A DNA stretch of 64,000 nucleotides from Orientallactaga sibirica (Eukaryota > Chordata > Mammalia > Rodentia > Dipodidae): NCBI GenBank assembly GCA_036365145.1, contig JAEOAD010000004.1, positions 50,991,001 to 51,055,000 on the forward strand, in the 5' to 3' direction. The notes beneath the pieces are model-generated. The model did not search any database. It saw only the letters and a list, made by a program, of their open reading frames with translations, and was not told the origin of the DNA. This document shows positions 52,502 to 64,000 of the stretch, piece by piece. A program made the position numbers and the translations under genes. Positions within the stretch are counted from its first letter, which is position 1, and every line of letters starts with the position of its first letter.

Positions 52502-53842
52502 GTAAGTGCCTTTTACAAAACTTCAAAAACAACACAGTTGGTTTTCTGTTCACACTTATACTTTCAAATGGGCTTGCTCTAGTGGCAGAAGGCATGGGTG
52601 TGGTTTGTAGAATTAAGATCTGGGTTGTCATGTCACATCATGGAGGGTGTAAGTGGCATTTCAGTGTTCCAGTAATAGGTTGACTAGTGTAACTATAATT
52701 TCATATGCAATAAACATATACCTGCAAATTTTATATGTGCCAGTCTTCTAAACTACATATACAAATGTGCCTTAATATAATATTTATATAATATATATCT
52801 TGATATTCATAATATGTCTAAGGAAGTTATTTTGAAAATGCGTAGCAACAAAATTTCCACTAGTTTCACAAATTTACACTCGTCTTAAGTATGGTGATGT
52901 ATTTCAATAGTTTCTTGTATTAGACGGGTAGAATATTAGACTAGATCCATGAACCAAAGTATTCAAAGCACTATGGAGATCAAGATAACAAGAAAGTTAG
53001 CATTTCTGACGTATTTTGAATTTAACACACTGTTATTGCATGAACTAATTGATCCCCAAGGTATATAAGCACACATACTCTACCTATGTTTCTTGTCTAA
53101 CCTTTTCTTTTTTGTCTTTTTTTCTTTATGGACTTGTTTAGTTCTTATTTACCAACATAAACCCTCTTATCTACATACGTCAATATGCATGTATTTCTGT
53201 CTTTTGGTTTTTTTTCCTAATAGTAAAGTGAAGTGAGCCTGAAAGTAATGAAAAGCCATGGGGGTAGGGAAAATAGAAGGTGGAGGATGGTGAACCAATG
53301 CCACTGCCCCATCTTTCCTTTTGGGGCTACCTCATTGACATCAACCATCATGGGGTGCAAGATCAGAGGACAAGAGGGAAGAGAGGAAGCCCTGATCTAT
53401 GCAGAAGCAGAGATGTTACCTGTCTTGTTTTAATTGCATAACTTCATCTCTGATCAGGATGTGCCAATTCTTCTCCATGCTCTCCAGCCACAGTTCAAAG
53501 GAAAGCACTGTGGGACTTGTGGGGTTTATTTATTTTTTTGGTGGGAGAGGTGGTTGGAGGAGCTTGAGACTAAAATAAAAAACAATGGCAGAAGCATCAT
53601 TGGGTTCCATAAAAATCTTGGTTTAAATTTAACTAACCTTTATTTAAAAATTATTCTAAGAAAAGCTTATGTTTTCAAAGACAATGGAACAATCTGACTT
53701 ATTGTAGTTAAATGTCTATTGGGTGATTTCATGTATTATTTTTCCCTAACTGAAATCCACGAACCAAAATTAAGACTTATTTTCTCTTTTATTTATTCTC
53801 CCACCTCACACACATCGTGTTGCTTTCCAAAGCAGAAACTGG
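52502..53842 (+). other. Intron 4, first part
   Basis: No recognised repeat. Frames at 53233-53697 have no recognisable product. Confidence 0.45.
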
Positions 53843-53922
53843 GCCAGGATGTAACTCAGTGGTAGACCATGTACCTAGCACACATGAGATACTGGGTTCA
53901 ATCCTTAATACCACAAAAAATA
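53843..53922 (+). mobile_element. ID-type SINE
   Basis: 'aggatgtaactcagtggtag', 'gatactgggttcaatcctta' and an A-rich AAAAAATAAAC tail: tRNA-Ala-like halves of an ID element. Confidence 0.85.
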
Positions 53923-54060
53923 AACAAAACAAAATGGCAGTGAGAGTGCACACTTTATGAAATTTTCACTTAGCTAATGGTATTAAATTATGAAAATAAG
54001 GCTTCTGTGGTGAACTTGATTTTTTTTTAATTTGACACACTATCATTGAAAATAAGCAAG

Positions 54061-54275
54061 AGAGCTAGAGGGATGGCTTAGCAGTTAAGGTGCCTGCCAG
54101 CAAAGCCAAAGGACCAGGGTTCGATCCCCCAGCACCCACATACAGACAGAAGCACATAGTGGCCCATGCACCTGGAGTTCATTTGCAGTGGCTGGAGGCC
54201 CTGGTGCACCCATTCTCTCTCTCTCTCTCTTCTCTCTATCTCCTTCTGCTTGCAAATAAATTTTTAAAAATTGAA
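54061..54275 (+). mobile_element. tRNA-derived rodent SINE with (CT)n tail
   Basis: Well preserved: 'gctagagggatggcttagca', 'agggttcgatcccccagcac', 'tttgcagtggctggaggccc', CT tract, AAATAAATTTTTAAAAA. It lies only about 90 bases upstream of the exon 5N relic. Confidence 0.92.
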
Positions 54276-54368
54276 AAAGTGTAAAATCCGCAATAAAGAC
54301 TTTATAAACATCTCGAATAAATACAATAAATCTTCCTTAAATCTTGAATAACTTATTTCATTCTACAG

Positions 54369-54448
54369 GTACATAAACCTAGATTATTTGTCAGCTTCTC
54401 ACACTTTCATAGGCTTAAGATCTTTGAAAACAATTTCAGTAATTCCAA
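54369..54448 (+). pseudogene. Scn1a: Relic of neonatal alternative exon 5N of Scn1a
   Basis: An 80-base segment after a fair acceptor (cattctacag, 54368) aligns with exon 5A along its length. Its end reads tttgaaaacaatttcagtaa and attcca, as in exon 5A. The codon at the adult/neonatal position is AAC (Asn), the neonatal form, while 5A has GAC. A 12-base in-frame deletion removes four residues at the S3-S4 end, and two S4 arginines are replaced (R to H and R to I). The usual GT donor is gone, but GCAAGT (54449-54454) could act as a GC donor and would keep frame with exon 6. It is 88 bases from 5A. I read it as a decaying exon. Rodent Scn1a is recalled to lack a working 5N. Confidence 0.85.
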
Positions 54449-54459
54449 GCAAGTAGTGA

Positions 54460-55473
<1,014 letters not shown>

Positions 55474-55746
55474 GCCTGAAGACCATTGTGGGCGCCCTGA
55501 TCCAGTCCGTGAAGAAGCTGTCTGACGTCATGATCCTGACCGTGTTCTGTCTGAGCGTGTTTGCTCTCATCGGGCTGCAGCTCTTCATGGGCAACCTGAG
55601 GAATAAATGTGTGCAGTGGCCTCCCACCAACGCCTCCTTGGAGGAACACAGTACAGAGAGGAATGTAACTTATGTGGATACCAATGGCACAGTTATAAAT
55701 CGAACTGAGTTTGAGTTTGACTGGAAATCATATATTCAAGATCCAA
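55474..55746 (+). CDS. Scn1a: Scn1a exon 6: residues 232-323 (S4-S5, S5, pore turret)
   Basis: 273 bases. [20 protein letters not shown] is the S4-S5 linker and the start of S5, followed by [20 protein letters not shown], then the large extracellular turret. The turret has several N-glycosylation sequons in view: NAS, NVT, NGT and NRT. It differs from human more than any other exon here and is one codon longer than the human exon (270), a conservative length change in a variable loop. The exon ends cca a|gtaaga, within codon 323 (Arg), completed by exon 7. The first 150 bases are CG-richer than the rest. Confidence 0.97.
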
Positions 55747-55777
55747 GTAAGAATTATTATTATATATATTTATTCTG

Positions 55778-55881
55778 ATTTTTGAAGCAGGGGCTCACTC
55801 TAGCCCAGGCTGGCCTCAAACTCATAGTGATCCATCTACTTCTTACAGGTAGAATTAAAAGTGTGAGCATCACACCTGGCT
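55778..55881 (-). mobile_element. B1-type SINE fragment close to exon 6 donor
   Basis: 'gaagcaggggctcactctag', 'cccaggctggcctcaaactc', 'gcatcacacctggctt'. Starts 31 bases after exon 6. Confidence 0.85.
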
Positions 55882-57713
55882 TATATACACTTGGTCTTTT
55901 CATTGATGATCATATCTGCCTTTCATCTATGCAAGGACAAATTAAAAGTGATCATAAGAGGGTTGTAATCGCTCAGAAAATTATCTAATAAAACAATTTA
56001 AAAATGTTTAAAATATGTTTTATGTAACATTTCTTTCTACTTGATATTTTTTCTTTTTGTTTTCTTTTTACAATGGGTTGGTAATTGAACCAAGGAGCTT
56101 ATATATGCTGCGCAGGTGCTGTACTACCACTGTGCCTAGTCTCTCCCAAAATTTTAAATAATGGATCACTTTTTCCTGGCAATAATTTTAAGGAAGAATT
56201 TTATTAAGCACCTTAACAATGGTTTGCATATAGTAATGTTTAACTTTCTATTGGGTCATCTTGTGGGAGAATAAGGAATTTAGCTAGGGAGAATTTTTCC
56301 AGGATTATCCTTCATAATATTGCTTGCATAGCAACTGAGATAAACCAAGGTTATAAAATTTGTAAAAAAAAAAAAAAACCTTTTGTAAATTCCAAAGTGC
56401 TAAGCAAGGCAACCTTTTTAATATGAACTACAGAAAGTCAGACTTGTGCAAGGCAGAGGGAAATAATAGTGAAAATGTATGTCTTTAACATGCATATAGG
56501 AGTGCTTTGTTATTTTGTGGAAATCGAGTAAAACCTACAGATAAATGCATTCCATTTTAAAAGCAATATCAAACCTTACAGTCAATTAAACTTCAGAAGA
56601 GAGTAATAGAAAATGACTGATAAATCAATGAGGTTATAGGAATTGGTTTATCTTTATCTCAAATATTTAGACCAAATGTTTGAATACTGAAATAGTCTAT
56701 TCTGGAAGGAAGCCATTCTCTTTTTAAAGTTGCAAGAAAAATAAGTAAAATATTTTCTTTAATTTTACTATTTTTTCAGTAGCAGTATTTCAAAAGCACC
56801 CAGAGTTAGAGCAGGATGCACCAGGATAGGAAATGTGCTGATAAGAATGGCAAGGGCACAAAACTCACATGCTGGGTAAGCTGTCACATCACCATAACAT
56901 TAGGATTGTAGGACCATGAGTAATGCTCTGAAGAAAATAAAGAATAAATTTCAGCCACTGGTATTAGGAAATAAATAGGAATTGTCACAGAAAGTGACTT
57001 ATGATCTGATAGTTCTCAGAGCAGTGATAGCATCAAAAAAGAGTGGAGACGTACCATTGTTGTCTCCTTTTAAGTACAGACCTGGAAAATGCTTTGCTTT
57101 AGTGTTTCTTCTTTGTGACGTTCAGGTATATGCAAACTGATAATCTATAAACAGTAGTCAGATTCCAGATTGAGTAAAATAACTAAGAACAGTGTCAGCA
57201 CAGAACACAAACATGCCTTATTCACTCCATGTAGCTTCAGTAAGTCTTTGCTGACACAAATCCCCTGTAATCTGGTGTTGATTGAGTTTTTATTTAAGAT
57301 CTGATGCTGGCTGTGATGATATAACAGGTTTTCTTTTCTTTAGTGAAAAGTTATCAGGCATCCTTTTCCTTATATTCAAAAGAAAGAATATCTGGTTATT
57401 TTTAATTCTAAAAATCTATGATTATCATCTCTAATAATACTACACTTCATGAAAAAGAGTATGTTATATCAAATGCAAATATAAATAAAATGACTCATCC
57501 TTGAAAGTGATGAAAAATTAAATTTATTTCAACTAAACTTGACTGATAAACTACATGTTCTTCAGTTTAAAGTTATATGTTTTTACAATAAAAGCTTCAG
57601 ATTGTTCACCTTAAGAAGGGAATTTCATTTATAAATGCAGGCATCAAGGACTTAACCAGAAACTATCAAAGTCCTTTTACACTAATTTAAGCTGAAATGT
57701 TAAAAACCCCATG
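55882..57713 (+). other. Intron 6, first part
   Basis: An inverse ID-like piece at about 56075-56150 ('tggtaattgaaccaaggagc', 'ctgtactaccactgtgccta'). The rest is AT-rich with nothing recognised. Confidence 0.45.
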
Positions 57714-57928
57714 CTGGACTGGAGGGGTGGCTCAGTGTTTAAGGCACTTACCTGCAAAGCCTAACAACATGGGTTCAATTCCCCAGTACACACTTAGAGC
57801 CATATGTGCAGAGTGGTGTATGCATCTGGAGTGCATTTGCAGCAGCTAGAGGCCCAGGAGTGCCCATATTCATTAATTCATTTCTCTCTCTCTCTTTCTG
57901 TCTCTCCTTGCAAATAAATAAAAAATTA
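57714..57928 (+). mobile_element. tRNA-derived rodent SINE with (CT)n tail
   Basis: 'gctggactggaggggtggct', 'atgggttcaattccccagta', 'gcatttgcagcagctagagg', CT tract, AAATAAATAAAAAA. Confidence 0.92.
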
Positions 57929-58410
57929 CAAACATTATGCCTAATTTTCCATGTTTAAAAATGTCAGGATATTTGAAAATAAGAGTGATAATTCCTTTTA
58001 TGAAAGTCTATCCTTTACAAGATTATTTGTGGAATAAATTCATCTGACAATTTGGTACTAGAAAGCCTTTCTTCTTATATAATCAACAATAATTATTTCA
58101 CTCCATCCAGTCATCCATCCAGTGAAAGGCTTCCAAATCCCAATGGTACTAATCGAGAGGGAATTGCTGTATTTCCAGGAGGAATAATATCTTAAATAAA
58201 TGGTTATGATAGATGATGAGTCTAAGAATAATATGCATGCATACATGTCACTGGTGGTGCTGAGATGGTGGGTCTTCTCTGCCGAGTGATACTACAAGTG
58301 GCAACTGAAAAGGGCATAAAGAGGTGGTTAGAAAGAGGAAGCTTTTACACAAAACAACACTCACTATCATTATTTCAGTTAACTATTTAAGATTGCTAAA
58401 AGTTTATTTA
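57929..58410 (+). other. Intron 6, middle
   Basis: Nothing recognised. Confidence 0.45.
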
Positions 58411-58622
58411 ATGGGGCTAGAGATATGGCTAAGTCCATTAAAGATGCTTGTTTTCAAAGCCTGACAGCCTGAGTTTGATTCCTGAATACCCATGTACAGC
58501 CTGATGCACAAAGAGGAGCATGTGTCTGGTGTTTGTTTACAGTGGAAGAAGGCCATTATTGCCCTTACTCTCTGTGTTTTCCTCTTTCTCTATATTCTCT
58601 GTGTCCCATAAATAAATAAAAT
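58411..58622 (+). mobile_element. tRNA-derived rodent SINE with (CT)n tail
   Basis: 'ggggctagagatatggctaa', 'cctgagtttgattcctgaat', 'tgtttacagtggaagaaggc', CT/TC tract, AAATAAATAAAATA. Confidence 0.88.
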
Positions 58623-59100
58623 ATTTTTAATTTATTTATTATAGCAGTTAATGAAATTTATGGATCTTTTACCATACACACACTGTATGTATAGGTATAG
58701 TTGTTTTGAGAAAGCAAAGAAATACACATTATTCTTATCTTTTTCTACTGAAGAAAATTTTTATTGACAATTTCAAACATGTGCATAATATTTTGATCAT
58801 AGACCCTTGAGTGAAAAGTTTTATTTCAGGAGACTAGGGAGAAAATATTGATACCTGTCTAAAATGCTCTGAGTACCTATAGTTATTAATTTTACATTAC
58901 AATGAAGAAAAAAATGGCACCATTAAGTATCTGAAGGGAGAAGTATTTGAAAAGCAAAGTGAAAAATATTCCTGTCTCTGAGAGTATTATAGGATGTGCT
59001 TAAAATTATTTAATGAACCAAAAAGTAGGACCCGACTTTCCTAGTTTCATGTTAGTGTTCTTCACAGTGCTTGTCATGTGATTTTCTCTCTTCCAAACAG
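58623..59100 (+). other. Intron 6, end
   Basis: No recognised repeat. Ends ctcttccaaacag at 59100. Confidence 0.55.
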
Positions 59101-59164
59101 GGTATCATTATTTCCTGGAGGGGTTTTTAGATGCACTACTATGTGGAAATAGCTCTGATGCAGG
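59101..59164 (+). CDS. Scn1a: Scn1a exon 7: residues 323-344 (pore turret)
   Basis: 64 bases: the first two complete codon 323 (a+gg, Arg) and the rest give YHYFLEGFLDALLCGNSSDA, ending gg|gtaagc within Gly344. This is the second part of the extracellular S5-pore loop. It holds a cysteine (LLCGN) that pairs in the turret of the family and the sequon NSS. Length and phase equal the human exon. Confidence 0.97.
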
Positions 59165-61541
<2,377 letters not shown>

Positions 61542-61724
61542 TTTTTTTTTTTTTTTTTTTTTTTTTTTTGGTTTTTCAAGGTAGGGTCTCACTCTGGCTC
61601 AGGCTGACCTGGAATTCACTATGTAGTCTCAGGAGTCTTAGGGTGGCCTCGAACTCTCGGTGATCCTCCTACCTCTGCCTCCTGAGTGCTGGGATTAAAG
61701 GTGTGCACCACCACGCCCGGCACT
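61542..61724 (-). mobile_element. B1-type SINE with a duplicated segment
   Basis: T28 tail, 'tcaaggtagggtctcactct', 'tgacctggaattcactatgt', 'gtgctgggattaaaggtgtg'. The tctcagg/tcttagggt region looks slightly expanded. Confidence 0.95.
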
Positions 61725-62492
61725 TTTTTCTTTATAAAAAAATTCCATAAGGTATTTTTTTTGCTGCTGGTCTGTACTGAGGATAATATATTAGGATATT
61801 AGGATAATGATTGAAAAATGCCAATTTAGTAACAGAACAAGTTGTGCTCCACGTTGTTTTCTTCCACACCATCATGGCCACTGAGTCAGTGTTGTGGGGA
61901 AGACGGTGGGGGGCAGTTGTGGAGCACTGAAAATCTCATTCAGCTTTGCAAAAAATTATCAGTGCTCTCCCCTCTTGTGGAAAGAGTATCACAAAGTCCT
62001 GAGCAAGGGATTTTATAGCCATTCAGAAATTTGATTGATCATCGTTGGAGGGTATAGAACAGTTTCAGTTGTGGAGAGATGGCTTCAGCTCATTATCTCA
62101 TTCTTCTGTTTTTGGGAAAGGAGCTTAAATGACTCAACTTTTCTTCCATGCTCCAGTTTGTTTCTTTGGAGAAATGACAATAATTAAATACCAATTCTGA
62201 GAGTAAATCAAGTCCACCAAGTTATGTTATTTTATGTACTTGTCATTCCCCAGTGCATCTTTTTGAATATGTGCTCCATGAAGCATAGCACAGGCCTAAC
62301 AAATGTTACCATGGAGAAAGCTAGCTCATCTCTGAAAGTGTTCATTAGCTAGATCATCCCCCTATGCTTGCAGAGTATCTTCTGTGTGGTACCAAGTTCA
62401 GTCAGCTAAATGTCTTTTAGAAATGCCATGCAAACACTTGAGAATTAAAAACTTCTCTAGTGCCATGCTAAAGCTATTTTTTTTCCATGTAG
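61725..62492 (+). other. Intron 9, second part
   Basis: No recognised repeat. The intron ends ttttttttccatgtag at 62492, with a second AG three bases on. Confidence 0.55.
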
Positions 62493-62810
<318 letters not shown>

Positions 62811-62919
62811 TGAAAAGAGTGAGAATTAAAATGGATGTGGAATGTTCAGTACGGAAGTGACTGCCATTTTTGTTTCAGTAAAAACTATCCTTTCCTCAAT
62901 CACATGAAAGCTTCTCTGG

Positions 62920-62943
62920 TATATGTATATGTATATGTATGTG

Positions 62944-62998
<55 letters not shown>

Positions 62999-63008
62999 GT
63001 ATATGTCT
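62920..63008 (+). repeat. (TATATG)n minisatellite-like tract
   Basis: About 14 units of TATATG or TATGTG, in frame with each other, about 143 bases after exon 10. A 63-codon frame through it is repeat translation. Confidence 0.95.
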
Positions 63009-63105
63009 GCTACTTGGTCCAGTTGAAATAATACTGGGTTGAAAGTCAGGAGACCTGGATTTTCATTCTGATTCTGTCATTTGGTAATTGTAACTAAAGA
63101 CATTT

Positions 63106-63260
63106 AAGCTAGACATGGTGGCTCATGGTTTTAATTTCAGAACTCCTATGAGGTAGTAGGGATCCTCTGAATTCAAGGCCACCCTGGGTTACAGAAGGAA
63201 CTCTAGGTCTGCCTAGGCTAGAGACCTTGCCTCAAAAAGCCAAAGAGATTTTTTTTTTAA
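63106..63260 (+). mobile_element. B1-type SINE, diverged
   Basis: 'agctagacatggtggctcat', 'tgaattcaaggccaccctgg', 'ctaggctagagaccttgcct', AAAAAGCCAAAG tail. Confidence 0.87.
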
Positions 63261-63429
63261 AAGACAATGTTCTGCTCCTTGATTCTTTAGCAACAGCAGC
63301 AACAAAGCTAATGAGCAATGTAGTTGTGGTTGTTTTATGAATTTTATGCTGATTTTTCCCTTAATGTCTTTACAAACTAGCATGCTTCTGTAAAATATTA
63401 GTCATGATACACTTTAGAATTTCAGAGTT

Positions 63430-63557
63430 TTAGCAGAGGTAGTAGGATCACTGAGTTCAAGGCCAGCCTGGGACTATAGAGTGAGTTCGAGGTCAGCCTG
63501 GGCTAGAGTGAGACCCTGCCTCAGAAAAAAAAAATAAATAAATAAATAAATAAAAAG
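63430..63557 (+). mobile_element. B1-type SINE, 5'-truncated
   Basis: 'gcagaggtagtaggatcact', 'gagttcgaggtcagcctggg', 'agtgagaccctgcctcagaa', (AAAT)n tail. Confidence 0.92.
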
Positions 63558-63924
63558 AATTTCGGAGTTTTTAACTTCAAGGTTTAAAAACACTATAGAT
63601 GGAACAGAAACTGACAACATCTTTAGCCAAATACTTGTGATACTTAAGTAAGTTTGTTTAAAGTGGAGAGACAGTGGTTTGGGAAAGTTGTTTATTTGTT
63701 GGGTCGTAATCTTTAGACCTCCATGTTTCATTATGGATGGCTGGAAACTTCACTTTACAAATTAATTCTATTTGATCCCAATGCCTTTAATTTTGGAACT
63801 TAATCAAAAGAAATGTTCCACATCCTCTTATGAACAATGTTTCCTTCAATTTAATATTGCAAAATGATTTCAAAGGGCTACTTGGTTACATCTTTACTTT
63901 TTATTGTTTGTTCTAAACTTCTAG

Positions 63925-64000
63925 TCTTTGCTGAGCATCCGTGGCTCCCTGTTTTCTCCAAGGCGAAATAGCAGAACAAGCCTTTTCAGCTTCCGAGGGC
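63925..64000 (+). CDS. Scn1a: Scn1a exon 11, 5' part: residues 556-581
   Basis: Starts after tctaaacttctag, in phase 0, with SLLSIRGSLFSPRRNSRTSL then FSFRG, and runs past the window edge. It continues the I-II linker with RRNS-type sites (SPRRNSRTS) of the kind phosphorylated by PKA. The human exon is about 380 bases, so most of it lies beyond 64000. No gene end or stop is visible. Confidence 0.96.

Overview
This is nuclear DNA from a rodent, carrying the 5' third of the voltage-gated sodium channel alpha-subunit gene Scn1a (NaV1.1) on the + strand. Eleven coding exons are readable. They run from the initiator ATG at 31220 to an exon cut by the window end at 64000, and cover about 580 residues: the cytoplasmic N-terminus, all of domain I (S1-S6 with voltage sensor and pore loop) and the start of the domain I-II linker. 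The N-terminal and linker sequences match NaV1.1 rather than the neighbouring paralogues NaV1.2, NaV1.3 or NaV1.7. Exon lengths (264 coding bases, 119, 90, 129, 92, 273, 64, 142, 207, 285) equal the human gene as I remember it, except one extra codon in exon 6.

A rodent source is shown by dozens of B1-type (7SL-derived) SINEs, ID-type SINEs and a tRNA-derived SINE with a (CT)n-rich tail. The wording of these SINEs resembles what I remember from jerboas (Dipodidae, for example Jaculus), but this is a recollection and not a test.

Layout. 1-31170 lies upstream of the first coding exon, either a long 5' UTR intron or flank. It holds only repeats (SINEs, an old ERVL-type LTR, a rodent LTR-like element, antisense and sense L1 3' ends, (CT)n(CA)n tracts), a Psma2 processed pseudogene at 25088-25872, and unannotated AT-rich DNA. 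31171-31483 is the first coding exon. Intron 1 (31484-48134) contains SINEs, several LTR-like elements, a large imperfect inverted repeat and a strong CTCF-like motif. From 48135 to 64000 lie exons 2-11 with shorter introns.

Points of biology: intron 2 is a U12-type AT-AC intron with an exact branch-site consensus. Upstream of the adult exon 5A lies a decayed neonatal exon 5N that still has an acceptor, keeps frame, and has a GC rather than GT donor. Exon 10 has a NAGNAG acceptor. The first coding exon carries upstream AUGs, one opening a long frame that overlaps the channel frame. I found no other protein-coding gene, tRNA, rRNA, CRISPR array or bacterial-type system, and no wholly novel system. 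Repeat boundaries are approximate (usually within 5-15 bases) because they were read by eye.
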